From the IMG/VR virus record IMGVR_UViG_3300031669_000012, positions 21,239 through 85,238 of that record: a stretch of 64,000 nucleotides of DNA; one strand, given 5' to 3'. The DNA comes from a virus. This document shows positions 10,065 through 20,156 of this stretch, one piece after another. Positions within the stretch are counted from its first letter, which is position 1, and every line of letters starts with the position of its first letter. The position numbers and the translations under genes are program-made. Below the pieces are notes generated by a model. It was not told the DNA's origin, made no database searches, and saw nothing but the letters and a program-made list of their open reading frames with translations.

Positions 10065-10734
10065 TTCATTAGAACCTTGGATGGTATTTGTAATAGCAAT
10101 GATGCTAGTATTAATACCAATCTTGACAGAGGTTATACGACAAGTTCGACAATCTAGAAAAGATAAAACTATAAATACTTTTACAAGTAATTTGTATAAT
10201 TCACAAAATAATATATTTGCACAATTGCATAGAGTTGCAACTATAATAGAATCTAGTAATAAGGATACTTCTCATAGAATGACTGAATTAATTGATATTC
10301 TTTATGAAAAGTTTGCAAATAATATTACGCAAGTTGTAGCAATGGATATAATAGACTTAGTTTACAGTAGAACTAAATTATCAATATTAGATACAATTGG
10401 AGAAGCAATTTGTTTAGAAGATAATTATTCAGAAGAAAGATTCATGATAAATAGAGTTGAAACTACTATAAGAACTCACGTAACAAATAGATACTTTCAA
10501 GATGCAAGATTTTTAAACAAACTTACATGTAGAGGAATTAAATTAGATTTTCATTTAAGTAAGAAAATGGATATGGAAGATTTTTCTAATAAATTATTGA
10601 ACCTAATATCCATTTCTGCTAGTGAATCTTCTGATATATTGTATAGAGAAGTTAGAACTTTTATAAATAACTATTTTACAACACAAATTAGTAAGGCTAA
10701 AACAGAACTAGACCTGCTAACAAAAGACTCTTAA
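10039..10734 (+). CDS. N-terminally membrane-anchored protein, lysis candidate
   Basis: A 231-aa protein with one clear hydrophobic helix at residues ~13-33, followed by a basic stretch (RQVRQSRKDK) that would keep the rest cytoplasmic by the positive-inside rule. The remaining 190 residues are helical and amphipathic without a recognised domain. The neighbour downstream is a three-helix membrane protein, so the pair resembles a lysis cassette (holin plus accessory), but no endolysin motif occurs in the window. An alternative is an inner-membrane protein for DNA entry or superinfection control. It overlaps the upstream gene by 26 bases. Confidence 0.5.
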   Translation: MKDLTLLTDSLEPWMVFVIAMMLVLIPILTEVIRQVRQSRKDKTINTFTSNLYNSQNNIFAQLHRVATIIESSNKDTSHRMTELIDILYEKFANNITQVVAMDIIDLVYSRTKLSILDTIGEAICLEDNYSEERFMINRVETTIRTHVTNRYFQDARFLNKLTCRGIKLDFHLSKKMDMEDFSNKLLNLISISASESSDILYREVRTFINNYFTTQISKAKTELDLLTKDS

Positions 10735-10737
10735 AAA

Positions 10738-11034
10738 ATGGACACATTGTTATCCAAAATATTTGATTTCAACTTTTACTATTTATTTTCAACAACGTTG
10801 TTAATATATGGTATTTTAAAATATCTGATAAAGAAACCCAACAAACCTATTCAAATAGGTGTTTCACTTGTTGTAGGACTAGGTCTTGGATTTCTATTTT
10901 ATAAATTAGATTCGACAAACACTCAACAATTAATATATACATTCACCGTAGCAATGGTGTTATACAACTGGATTATTAAAGAAGTTTTAAAAACTTTTAA
11001 TGATCATTATGATAATAATAAAGGATTAGTATAA
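10738..11034 (+). CDS. Putative holin
   Basis: A 98-aa protein with three predicted membrane helices at about residues 14-31, 38-56 and 64-84, a short Lys/Pro-rich loop between the first two and a charged, Asn-rich tail. Size, helix count and location within the late virion block match class I holins. The start is three bases after the preceding membrane-anchored protein and the stop overlaps the next start (TAATGAG). No sequence family is recognised, so the call rests on topology and context. Confidence 0.55.
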   Translation: MDTLLSKIFDFNFYYLFSTTLLIYGILKYLIKKPNKPIQIGVSLVVGLGLGFLFYKLDSTNTQQLIYTFTVAMVLYNWIIKEVLKTFNDHYDNNKGLV

Positions 11035-11750
11035 TGAGTATAGCAGAAGTAAGAGAGTTCTTTTTACGAAATGTAAAAGTCTCTGATGGAACTCTACAAG
11101 ATAGAGAAAAGAATTATCCATTGAGTCATTTTGTGAATAAAGCATTTGTAGATGACGATGGTTTATATTCAATACGAAAAGTTGAAGTAGGAAATAGATT
11201 CTTAGAAGGAGACGTTCCTGCTGTTGAAACTTGGTCAAAACTATTGCAATCAATTCCTTTCTTTTTGAATTTAGAATCAAATGCTTCTAATTCTAGGCAA
11301 GGACTAGTAAAAATTGCTACTGATGCACAAGTAGCAACTTCTACTGAAAAAGATACAGATGGATTTTATTTAGTTCCGACAGCTAAACAACTTGGGAGTA
11401 AAGCAAATAATATTACAAATTATTCAACAATTAGTGGTAATTTTTTAACAACCCCTTCTATTGCATACAATATTGCATTAAAAAGTATAAATGGAATACT
11501 TTATGCTAAAATACTAATTGCGAATACTTCTCCTTTGACAACTGGAGCACAAATAATCACATTGAATGTTGGAATTACAAATGTAGTAAATGCTAGTTGC
11601 AAATATGATTTTCCTTCATATTCTGCTACGTTTGGACCAAGACAATCAAATGGAGATATATCATTAACATTAAGTGTTGGAAACAAATTTACTCCTATTA
11701 GTGATGTTAATCCTACAAATTATAGTTCAGGTTGGTTAATGATATTGTAA
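11034..11750 (+). CDS. Short tail fibre protein
   Basis: A 238-aa protein starting at a TAATGAG junction. Residues ~85-125 carry the fibre motif SRQGLVKIATDAQV followed by a 'TDGFYLVPTAKQL' element, the arrangement found in many short tail fibres (collar/fibre repeat families). The N-terminal ~80 residues would be a virion attachment domain. The C-terminal 100 residues are beta-like with FPSYSATFGPRQ, probably a fibre tip. The fibre identity is good; which ring it attaches to is unknown. Its stop shares a base with the next start. Confidence 0.65.
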   Translation: MSIAEVREFFLRNVKVSDGTLQDREKNYPLSHFVNKAFVDDDGLYSIRKVEVGNRFLEGDVPAVETWSKLLQSIPFFLNLESNASNSRQGLVKIATDAQVATSTEKDTDGFYLVPTAKQLGSKANNITNYSTISGNFLTTPSIAYNIALKSINGILYAKILIANTSPLTTGAQIITLNVGITNVVNASCKYDFPSYSATFGPRQSNGDISLTLSVGNKFTPISDVNPTNYSSGWLMIL

Positions 11751-12400
11751 TGAATTATATAACATTAAGTGAAAAGGTTGCTAATCTTTTAAAGCAACCT
11801 TTCTCACTTGAACTTCAGAATAGAGTAATAGATTCGTTTAAGAATCTTTACGCCACCAGAGTAAGACAATCATTTGAACGAAATGGGATAGATAATTCTT
11901 TAAAGATTTATTATAGATTGGATTTAATTGAAACTCCATTTCCATTAGATATTCGAATAACAATGATGAGAACTGTTAATAAAGTTGCGAAGCCAATTAG
12001 ATTTGAAAATGAAGCTCCTTTTACTTTTGTAGGTAGTGGGCCACTTACATTTACTTATTCGACTTGGGAAAGATTCAGATCAAGTGCATTCCTCTTTCCT
12101 AACGGCTTCTTTGGATATATACCTTTAGATGGTTATTTATATTTGTTCTCAACTGTTTCAGATAATAATATTAAACTTAAAAAGATATTTATAGAATCTA
12201 TATTCTATAGTCCTGAGGATGTAATTACAGCATTGACTCCTGAAATAGATAGTCTAGAAGTTGAATTACCTTTTGCAGAAGATATGATTAATTCGATCGT
12301 TACAGAAATGTTAAAAACTGAATTTGGGATTACTAATCCTGATGACAATTTAAGTGTAAAACTAAATGAAGACGAAACAACAGTATCAAAACAGCGTTGA
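11750..12400 (+). CDS. Putative tail ring/adaptor protein
   Basis: The ATG at 11750 overlaps the previous TAA; a TTG 18 bases upstream is less likely. The 216-aa product has a helical N-terminus (~residues 1-45), a beta-rich core with a TFTYSTWERFR segment, and a C-terminal helix around VELPFAEDMINSIVTEML. That last element resembles C-termini of crAss-like tail ring proteins with an acidic 'LPxxxxxxII' helix. There is no catalytic motif. It stands at the head of a four-gene tail ring/hub group. The ring assignment is inferred mainly from order: two genes before the gp4-like protein. Confidence 0.45.
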   Translation: MNYITLSEKVANLLKQPFSLELQNRVIDSFKNLYATRVRQSFERNGIDNSLKIYYRLDLIETPFPLDIRITMMRTVNKVAKPIRFENEAPFTFVGSGPLTFTYSTWERFRSSAFLFPNGFFGYIPLDGYLYLFSTVSDNNIKLKKIFIESIFYSPEDVITALTPEIDSLEVELPFAEDMINSIVTEMLKTEFGITNPDDNLSVKLNEDETTVSKQR

Positions 12401-13199
12401 GAAGATTCAATCTAAAATGCTTCAACTGAATGCAGAAATTCATAAACTTAGACTTTCTAAAAATGCAATGTATGCGTTGCTAAAAACTATGGAAGATAAG
12501 TTAGCGGATATAAATGTTAAAATGGAATATGTTGATACAATTCAATATAATCCTGATAAGAAAGCAAGTTGGAATTATAAGCTTGTTGGAGATAATCCAA
12601 ATATGAATGTTACATTAAAAGAACTTTTTTATAAATATGTTGTGACTTCAAATAGAATATTAGAATATTCAAGATCATATAGTATTCTAGGAAGTCTCAG
12701 AGATATTGATTATAAAAGTTATTCTGAAATTGTAAATCTAATTGGAGAAGAAATTTCTAAAGGAGTATTACTTGGAAATAAATATCTCTTTAAGAAAACT
12801 TTAGGTAATATTACTATTGGAAGATTTCCTAAAACTCCAGGTAAATTAACTATTGATTGGGCAAGAAGTAATAAAAATAAACAGGAGATATTGAATAGAG
12901 GTGGTGTTCCTAGATTAGGAGACAATAATGGAGAGAATTGGTTAATGTATAGAGAAGATGAAAGTTATTTAGCATTCAATTGGAATAGGGATGGAATTAA
13001 AATAAAGAACGGAGTGTATTATTCCTTCAAAGCTACAAATTTCATAAATACTGAAAATAGAGTAAATAGTGATATTCAATCACAATGTAGAAACATTTCA
13101 CAAACTCTTAACAATGATAAGATAGGAAATATTCAAAAGATGTTACACCTATCTAGCATAAGTTCTGAGATCAATTCAATTTACTCAAATGGTTTATAA
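12366..13199 (+). CDS. Conserved-looking tail assembly protein with N-terminal coiled coil
   Basis: A 277-aa protein whose first 60 residues form a heptad-like coiled coil. Residues ~150-230 carry a Trp/Tyr-rich pattern: a TIDWARS element, an NWLMYREDESY element and an FNWNRDGIKIKN element, reminiscent of a domain seen repeatedly in Bacteroides phage structural clusters. I cannot name the family. It overlaps its upstream neighbour by 35 bases and the downstream gp4-like gene by 11, so translation is coupled. It is probably a virion ring component or assembly factor. Confidence 0.45.
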   Translation: MKTKQQYQNSVEKIQSKMLQLNAEIHKLRLSKNAMYALLKTMEDKLADINVKMEYVDTIQYNPDKKASWNYKLVGDNPNMNVTLKELFYKYVVTSNRILEYSRSYSILGSLRDIDYKSYSEIVNLIGEEISKGVLLGNKYLFKKTLGNITIGRFPKTPGKLTIDWARSNKNKQEILNRGGVPRLGDNNGENWLMYREDESYLAFNWNRDGIKIKNGVYYSFKATNFINTENRVNSDIQSQCRNISQTLNNDKIGNIQKMLHLSSISSEINSIYSNGL

Positions 13200-13881
13200 T
13201 TATGTTAGTGGTCGAGTAGCAGTTGCAATGCTTTATAGTGATCTAGGTGTTAATTCAAGTGGTTGGGAAGCCAATGCACCTAGATGGATTATGAATGCAT
13301 TAAGTAAATTGGGTAGTATTAAGAATCTTGAAAAGACAACTGAAACAATTGAAATTGTTGACAATCTTGGAAAACTACCCTTTCATATGCGAAGAATAGA
13401 TGCAATATTTTATGAGAATGAACCAGTTACAATTTTACATTTCAATGGAAGAGTTAAAGATAGACCTATTGATGGACAACATGTTTGTCAAATAATGAAT
13501 GGTCAAATTGAATTTGATCTTCCGACAGCAGAATTAACAATTAATTATAGAAAACTTCCTGTTGCATATGATGATGAATTGAATGTTTATTTTCCTTTAA
13601 TTCCAGATCTTATAGAAGTTCAAACTTATGTAACATATTATCTTTTATATAATATTATGATACTTGGATTTAAGCATCCTGTATTTTCATTTGATAGTAG
13701 AAATCCTGATACTAACATAACTAAAGTTTTAGCAGTATATGAGAAACAAGCTAGAAGCAAAATTAGTAGAATATCTAATGCAGAACGTATTGAAATTGCA
13801 AAAATAATGGGTAATTTCCTTACAGACTATGATACATATTCTCATCACGATGTAAATTATCCAAAACTTACTTCATCATGA
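13189..13881 (+). CDS. Tail tubular/ring protein, P22 gp4-like
   Basis: A 230-aa protein. An N-terminal helical segment with WEANAPRWIMNALSKLG (residues ~25-45) is followed by a beta domain opening with LPFHMRRIDAI and then an IEFDLPTAELTINYRKLP strand pair with acidic residues before FPLIPDLIE. A final helical region contains YYLLYNIMILG. This is the layout I know for crAss-like head-tail connector proteins compared to P22 gp4 and called tail tubular or ring proteins. It is followed at an ATGA overlap by the large hub/muzzle protein, the normal order. No enzymatic role is expected. Confidence 0.65.
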   Translation: MVYNYVSGRVAVAMLYSDLGVNSSGWEANAPRWIMNALSKLGSIKNLEKTTETIEIVDNLGKLPFHMRRIDAIFYENEPVTILHFNGRVKDRPIDGQHVCQIMNGQIEFDLPTAELTINYRKLPVAYDDELNVYFPLIPDLIEVQTYVTYYLLYNIMILGFKHPVFSFDSRNPDTNITKVLAVYEKQARSKISRISNAERIEIAKIMGNFLTDYDTYSHHDVNYPKLTSS

Positions 13882-16800
13882 ACACAAATAAAGGACTAGT
13901 ATTAGATGGTTATAAAACAGATACTCCTGATAAAAAATGGAATCATGCTAGAAATGTATTGCTGACAGACGATAAAATGTCAGTAAGAACCGAACCTGGG
14001 TTTACTAAACAATTTGATGTTGTTGGTGATCTCATTGGTAGTATTGATACTCCTGAAAATATAATATCTTTTTTTAGTATTATTGAAAACGATATCACTA
14101 AATTAGCAGTATATAAAGATGCAGAATTGTTATTTAAAACTCAGTTTATTCCTATAAGTGGGAATCCTATATTTGGAACATATACTTATAATGGTATAAT
14201 GGAATTGATAATTGTATGGGCAAATGGTGTTGCAGATGATTCTGATGAAATGAGATATTTTAATTGCACTACTCCTCAAGTAGAATTAGATGCAAATAAA
14301 GAAATACTTACAGATTTAGAATGTCAGAAAACATTGTCTAATAGTAATCTTAATAAGGTTATTTATAATATAGTTCAACGTCCAACAGGAGGAACTTTGA
14401 AAGCAGGAACTTATTTTATTGCTGCAAATTATATGATAGATGATTATAACGAAACAAATTATTCATATATCTCAGATCCATTCTACACATTAGGTTTAGA
14501 TAATAACAATAAAAATGGAGTATGTGGATTCAAATTTGATAGTGTTACACCTTGTTCATTAAAAGTAAATATTACATTTGAAAATCAATTATATAAATAT
14601 GTAAATCTTGCAATTATATATTTTAATGGAACTGTTTCAATTGTTAAAAAGTTAAGTAAACTAAAAATAAATAATCGAAATGGACTATTTACAGTAGATA
14701 CAGTTATTACAAATATTGATAATTTAGAATCACTAGATTTAGATTCAATTATGATTAAAATGAATCCTTATATTAAGACTAATGAAATATCAACTATTAA
14801 AAATAAACTTGTATTAGGAGGAGTTAAAACAGCTGATAGTTTTGAATATTTTGCACAACAAGCTGCAAACAAAATATATTTTGAAACTCAAATAGATGCA
14901 TGGACTTCTGCAAAAGAATATGCTCCTGTAGATTTTACATTTCATAAAAGTTTTCAAGAAGATGAAGTTTATGCGTTTTATGCAGGATTTAAATATATTA
15001 AAGGAGGTTATATTTCTATAAATCATATTCCAAATACTCATATTCTACCTTCTAATATTCCGATGGCAGAATCTAGTAAATTATTAATACCTTCTACAAA
15101 TGATGAAGAATATTACGATGATGATTTTCCACAATTGCCAAATCAAAATGTAAGACATCATAGAATTAGAAATTTTTATCAGAATGCTATGAAGACTGCT
15201 GCATATATAATTCATGGAAATAATACAATGAGTTTAGTTGCTGGTAGCAATCAATATAGATATATGTATGCATTGAATTTAAATGATGCTGCTAATAATA
15301 TAAGACCTATAAATATTAAAATTTCTGGAACAGATTTTTTAATGAATGGATGTAGAATAACTAAACAAGATTATTCAAGTGATAATTTGAGTTTAAGAGG
15401 AAATATTAAACTATTTGATAATTTCAAAAATAGCGATATTAATGAACCACTTACAGTTTCTATATTTGCTTTAACAAGTCAAGATTTTACAAACACTTTA
15501 GAATTGGATGTTACAGATTTAACTCCAGATTATACTGCAAATATACTTCCTCAAAGTGTTATAGACGATCCAAATAGATTTGGTAGAATTTTTGAATACG
15601 AATTGATAATGGATATAGGAGTTCCTTTAAATCAATATGCTATTGTTATAAGTAGTCAACATTATCAAGTTGATTCTATAGAAAATGTAAATACTTCTAT
15701 TGGAACTTTGACTTCTAGTATGCTTCCTACAAATAGAGAATTTACACTTAGATTAAATGTAAACAATATTGAAATACCTGATGAATTTAAAGATGTTTGT
15801 GTAGGTGTTGATATTTTCTGTGCTAAACGAACAATGACAAATAGTAGGATTATAGATCAAGATGTTATACATACTAGATTTTGGAATGATACCATGCCAT
15901 ATGGTCAACAAGCTGATCCAAACGATCCAAATACTGATTTATATCAGGAAGATAAAAATGACTTATATAGTAAAGGACATGCTTTTTCATTGCTTTACAG
16001 TAAAGCAAATTTAAATAGTATTGCAAGTTTGGATGTATATGCATATGATGCTTCTAAAGGTGCTTCTGTAAATCCAGTAATTACTAATAAGGGATTTACA
16101 TTTGTATATCCAAGAACAATTGGGAAAACTCCTACAAATTTTGTAATAGCAGATTCATTAGGTTATATAAAAAATAATAATATTGTTCATAATAATGTAA
16201 GAGGTGAAAGTGCCATAAAGATAACAACTCAAATGAGAAGTATATTGCCTATTGAATATGGAGACACTTATGAAACTCCTAGAAGTTATTACATGCAATT
16301 TGTATTCTATTTTGTAAATTACATATCTAGTAATACAAACTTTTATAGTAATTATAGAAATCAAGAACTTGTTAAATTAGGATCTATCGATGTAGATAAT
16401 ATCATTGAAGGAGATGTATTTTATTATCAAGGATACAATATTAGATTGAGTAGATTGTCTGCAGATTTGATTACATTACCTACAGATGATACAGATGAAA
16501 CAAATATAATGACTAATATGTTGTTATACCCTATTAAATCTCAATATAATCTTGCTGCAAGATATAGTGGGAATGATATACAGGAACGAGTATATCCTCA
16601 TTCTACATTTGATGAGATTATGGATGTTCCTACAATATATGACAATTTTATAAATAGTGATACAAATAACGGATTCAATGTAGGTTTCAATAAGAGATGT
16701 GATTTTTATACATATGTGAATGGGCATTCTAAAAAGAATGATAGTGTTAATTTAAGTTTGATTCCAGTTAGCAATACTCAAGGTGATGAATCTAAAGTAT

Positions 16801-17963
16801 TTAATTGGAGATATTTTGCATTAAATTCTTATAAACAACTACCTTTCAATAAAGGTATGATAATGGCAATTCTAAGTGATGGTATAAAGTTATTTATACA
16901 AACTAGATTTGGATTATTTGTAGCATCAATTAAAGATGTTTTAGGAGTAAACGATCAACAAAAAACTTATTTAGGAACTGGAGATATATTTGATAGAGAT
17001 CCTGAAGAAGTTATAGCAGATAAAGATGGTTATATTGGATGTGAACATAAGTTTGCTACTACAGTAAATGAAGCAGGTTATTTTGTAGTAGATGCAATGA
17101 AAAAGAAGATATTCTGGGTAAGTCAGAATAACATATGTATTTCAGATTTAGATGCAACTAAATTCTTTAACGATCAACTGAGTCAAGAAACAATAGACAA
17201 TCCTTATAGTTATTTAAATGGCATAAGGCTTGTAAGCGACAATATAAATAAACGAGTTCTATTTATCAATAATCATACAAATACTACTTTATCATTTAGT
17301 CCTAAAGGTTCTATTTGGGTAGCATTTCACGATTATGGTGTTTTTATGGGTTTGAGTAATAGAGTAAATACATTCTATTATTCTAAGAAAATGAATCTAG
17401 TTGGAAGTCCACCAGCTGAAATAAATACAATTAGTTTGCATGCACAAGGTAACAATGAAAACTTTGGTAGATATGCAGATTATATAGCTAATCCTATTGA
17501 TGCAAATATCAAACCTTCATTTATAGATGTTGTATTTTCAAGTGAACAGATACCAGATAAATTACTACAAAGTATTATATGGAAATCTGATATTATTAAA
17601 AATGGTATAACAAGTTATACAGATACTATAGATTTTATAATGGCATATAGTAGAACACAATCTACTGGAATAGTTCCAATAGTAAAAGCTAATTCATTTT
17701 ATTTTGAAGATACAGCTTTACTTAAAAATGATCTATGGTATTTTAATGATATCAATGATAATGTGTTAGATGATACAGTTGCTATCTTTGATAATGCTTT
17801 GATGCCGACTGCAAACGTCGATAAGACCAAAAAAGCATGGTATAACCGAAGCAAATTTATAGGGGATATATTTGTAGTCAGATTCGGTTTAAGTAGCAAC
17901 ATTCGCAACATTAACGTTGCTTTGAGCGTTGTCGACTTATTGACTAGCAAAGATTTTAGATAG
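13878..17963 (+). CDS. Tail hub/muzzle protein (P22 gp10-like tail stabilisation position)
   Basis: A 1361-aa protein. The N-terminal 40 residues read as a tail-hub start: a DGYKTDTPDKKWNHARNVLL element then TEPGFTKQF, the pattern seen in large tail hub proteins of crAss-like phages, where Asn-Ala-Arg-Asn and a Glu-x-Gly motif recur. The rest is beta-rich with many short strands, consistent with a propeller-like or layered barrel, and has no membrane helix. It starts at an ATGA overlap with the gp4-like gene and ends with TAG, followed by a 48-base gap before the cargo genes. It is probably the main component of the short tail tip that closes the channel. The exact name (muzzle versus hub) is inferred. 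Confidence 0.65.
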   Translation: MNTNKGLVLDGYKTDTPDKKWNHARNVLLTDDKMSVRTEPGFTKQFDVVGDLIGSIDTPENIISFFSIIENDITKLAVYKDAELLFKTQFIPISGNPIFGTYTYNGIMELIIVWANGVADDSDEMRYFNCTTPQVELDANKEILTDLECQKTLSNSNLNKVIYNIVQRPTGGTLKAGTYFIAANYMIDDYNETNYSYISDPFYTLGLDNNNKNGVCGFKFDSVTPCSLKVNITFENQLYKYVNLAIIYFNGTVSIVKKLSKLKINNRNGLFTVDTVITNIDNLESLDLDSIMIKMNPYIKTNEISTIKNKLVLGGVKTADSFEYFAQQAANKIYFETQIDAWTSAKEYAPVDFTFHKSFQEDEVYAFYAGFKYIKGGYISINHIPNTHILPSNIPMAESSKLLIPSTNDEEYYDDDFPQLPNQNVRHHRIRNFYQNAMKTAAYIIHGNNTMSLVAGSNQYRYMYALNLNDAANNIRPINIKISGTDFLMNGCRITKQDYSSDNLSLRGNIKLFDNFKNSDINEPLTVSIFALTSQDFTNTLELDVTDLTPDYTANILPQSVIDDPNRFGRIFEYELIMDIGVPLNQYAIVISSQHYQVDSIENVNTSIGTLTSSMLPTNREFTLRLNVNNIEIPDEFKDVCVGVDIFCAKRTMTNSRIIDQDVIHTRFWNDTMPYGQQADPNDPNTDLYQEDKNDLYSKGHAFSLLYSKANLNSIASLDVYAYDASKGASVNPVITNKGFTFVYPRTIGKTPTNFVIADSLGYIKNNNIVHNNVRGESAIKITTQMRSILPIEYGDTYETPRSYYMQFVFYFVNYISSNTNFYSNYRNQELVKLGSIDVDNIIEGDVFYYQGYNIRLSRLSADLITLPTDDTDETNIMTNMLLYPIKSQYNLAARYSGNDIQERVYPHSTFDEIMDVPTIYDNFINSDTNNGFNVGFNKRCDFYTYVNGHSKKNDSVNLSLIPVSNTQGDESKVFNWRYFALNSYKQLPFNKGMIMAILSDGIKLFIQTRFGLFVASIKDVLGVNDQQKTYLGTGDIFDRDPEEVIADKDGYIGCEHKFATTVNEAGYFVVDAMKKKIFWVSQNNICISDLDATKFFNDQLSQETIDNPYSYLNGIRLVSDNINKRVLFINNHTNTTLSFSPKGSIWVAFHDYGVFMGLSNRVNTFYYSKKMNLVGSPPAEINTISLHAQGNNENFGRYADYIANPIDANIKPSFIDVVFSSEQIPDKLLQSIIWKSDIIKNGITSYTDTIDFIMAYSRTQSTGIVPIVKANSFYFEDTALLKNDLWYFNDINDNVLDDTVAIFDNALMPTANVDKTKKAWYNRSKFIGDIFVVRFGLSSNIRNINVALSVVDLLTSKDFR

Positions 17964-17986
17964 CCTTATTATATTGTAAAATTTCG

Positions 17987-17994
17987 TATCTTTG
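17987..17994 (+). promoter_or_regulatory. Candidate Bacteroidota -7 promoter box
   Basis: TATCTTTG matches the Bacteroides primary sigma -7 consensus TAnnTTTG and lies 17 bases before the ATG of the first cargo gene, in one of the few gaps of the virion block. No TTG is seen at the expected -33 position, so this may be a weak or activator-dependent host promoter. Confidence 0.4.
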
Positions 17995-18011
17995 AGAATA
18001 ATTAAGAAAAA

Positions 18012-20144
18012 ATGAAGAAAGTAAATCGAATTAAAATTAAAACTAGACCTAAAGCATCAAATAAGATGGCTAGTGGTGGAGATACTGCTGAAGTAGGAAG
18101 TTCAGTTTTATCAGGTGCTGCTTCTGGTTTTTCTGTTGCTGGACCTTGGGGTGCAGTAGGAGGTGCTGTAATACAAGGAGGACTTAGTCTAATGGGTATA
18201 AACAGTAGAGAAAAAGCTATGGAAGAAGAAAAGAAGAGACTTGAAGAAGCAAAACGTGCTGCTTTAACAACTTCTGATACAGCTTCTATGGCTAACTTTG
18301 CTGGTGGAAATGGTAATGGCATCAATGTCAATGCTTTATATGCTGGAGGTGGTGAACCAACAGGATTAAAAACTGGAGATATTACTCCTAAAACTGGAGA
18401 TGTTGCTCCTAAACCTACAGTAGATGATACAGGAACATATCCTGGAACTCCAGAACATTTAAAATATGATCTGGCTAGAATGGGATATGAAAATTATAAT
18501 CAAGTGATGAAAGCAAATGTTAAAGAAGCAGCTAAAATAACTAAGTTAATTAGAAGCACAGTTTTAGCAAATCCTGAAAATTTTAAAGATTATTATCATA
18601 TGGATGATGCAGGCATACCAATTATTAATTTTAATGCATTGATCCCTAAAGTTCTTCCTGGAATTTCAGGAACAGTTGGATTTGTAGGTAATCAATCTGG
18701 ACAAACTGCTCCAGAACCTTTTAAAATGCCTAGCACATTTGGTGAAGGTGGAGAATCTAATCCAACTCTTGCAAATCCTAATGGTGGAATTGTTATGCCA
18801 GTTGCTAGTAATGCTGGAATTGCGTTAGGTCAGACTCATGAACAAGGAGGCATCGCAATTGGTAATAATACAGAAGTTGAAAACAATGAAACTTTAATTA
18901 AGAATAAAGAAGGTAACGTTGATGTATTTAGTCATAGACTTGGATTTGCAAATCAAGCTAATCAACTAGCAATTGAGAAAGGTAAACTTGAAACTAAGGC
19001 AAGTCTGTATGTAACTAAAATAACACAGCTTCTTAAAGATTATGATAATGCTCAAGACATATTTAAAAGAAATGGAGATTCTCATAAAGTTGATGGAAAT
19101 CATAAAATACTAGAAGGTATTATTTCTCAAATTGATATGATTGATAAAAGTCTTACAGATTTGTTTAATAAACAAGAAGCACAAAATGGTCGTATGGAAA
19201 ATAACAAAGCAATGCTTGCACTTGGAGGAATAGTTAAAATGAAATTAGGAGGAAGTGATCTAATAGCAAAGTATAGAAAACTTAGTGATTCTATGTTTCC
19301 TATGACGGACACTAAAATTCCATATCCTAATCCAAGAGATAACTCAAATCTTTCTACTGTTCCATCGATTGCACCTAAAGTAGATGTAACACCACAATCT
19401 CTTAATTTTGATAATGTAAAAACTACAACTGATTTGAGTGTTAAAACTCCTATTGATAATAATAAAAAATTAGGAAAGATTGCAAGTGCAATAGCACCAT
19501 TTATTGATAACATTGGAAATTTCTTTGCAAATGAAAATCTTAAGAAGATGGATGTTCCATCTCCAATTCTTGCAAAAGCACAAACACTAGATCCCAATAT
19601 AGATGTTTCAGCATCTATGAATGCAATTGATACAGCAGCTTTAAATACTAAGAAGTTTATTGAAGCAAATTCTTCTAATTCTTCAATTGCTAGAGATATG
19701 ATTCAAAGTGTTAATAACCAAGTTGGATTAAATAAAGCTGGCATTATAGAAAAGAAGAATAATCAAGAATTGTCAATACGTCAAAGTAATCTAGGGAATA
19801 TTCAAAACGTTGATAATGCTAATGCACAAACTTTGAATCAACATGCTCAAGAAGTATTTGCAAAGAATGTTCAAACTGGAATCACGAATCCTAGTGAGAA
19901 TCTTGCAAACATTGAATCAAATGTTAAAGATGCTATTAGTCAAAAGAATACTAAAGATTATCAAGACAAACAATTAGGATTATATAAGGATATGACCCCC
20001 AAAGGAGTATGGGATGATATAGAACCTGCAATACATACAACTACTGCTACTGATTATGCTGCAAAACTTAAAGCAATGGGTAGAAGTGATTCATACATTC
20101 AGGATAGAATAGCATTTCTGACAAGCAAAGGAATCTTCAAATAA
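18012..20144 (+). CDS. Putative virion cargo protein (crAss001 gp45-like)
   Basis: A 710-aa protein. It has a basic N-terminus (~20 residues), then a Gly/Ala-rich hydrophobic stretch (residues ~30-65, ending GGLSLMGINS) and a short charged helix. Around residues 255-310 is a Gly-rich segment with THEQGGIAIGN, an acidic-polar motif and DVFSHRLGF. This 'HEQGGI...VFS' combination is the feature I associate with the cargo protein preceding the giant genes in crAss-like phages. The C-terminal half is helical and Gln/Asn rich. It opens a block of four large genes and has a host-like promoter box upstream. It is likely packaged and ejected; it carries no enzyme motif. Confidence 0.6.
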   Translation: MKKVNRIKIKTRPKASNKMASGGDTAEVGSSVLSGAASGFSVAGPWGAVGGAVIQGGLSLMGINSREKAMEEEKKRLEEAKRAALTTSDTASMANFAGGNGNGINVNALYAGGGEPTGLKTGDITPKTGDVAPKPTVDDTGTYPGTPEHLKYDLARMGYENYNQVMKANVKEAAKITKLIRSTVLANPENFKDYYHMDDAGIPIINFNALIPKVLPGISGTVGFVGNQSGQTAPEPFKMPSTFGEGGESNPTLANPNGGIVMPVASNAGIALGQTHEQGGIAIGNNTEVENNETLIKNKEGNVDVFSHRLGFANQANQLAIEKGKLETKASLYVTKITQLLKDYDNAQDIFKRNGDSHKVDGNHKILEGIISQIDMIDKSLTDLFNKQEAQNGRMENNKAMLALGGIVKMKLGGSDLIAKYRKLSDSMFPMTDTKIPYPNPRDNSNLSTVPSIAPKVDVTPQSLNFDNVKTTTDLSVKTPIDNNKKLGKIASAIAPFIDNIGNFFANENLKKMDVPSPILAKAQTLDPNIDVSASMNAIDTAALNTKKFIEANSSNSSIARDMIQSVNNQVGLNKAGIIEKKNNQELSIRQSNLGNIQNVDNANAQTLNQHAQEVFAKNVQTGITNPSENLANIESNVKDAISQKNTKDYQDKQLGLYKDMTPKGVWDDIEPAIHTTTATDYAAKLKAMGRSDSYIQDRIAFLTSKGIFK

Positions 20145-20156
20145 CAAACAAAACAT

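Noticed and set aside
19127-19597. A 156-residue antisense open frame inside the 710-aa cargo gene
   Set aside because: It is Ser/Leu/Phe-rich, as expected from the complement of AT-rich coding sequence, has no leader, and opposes an operon. The same reasoning excludes the other antisense frames under the virion genes.
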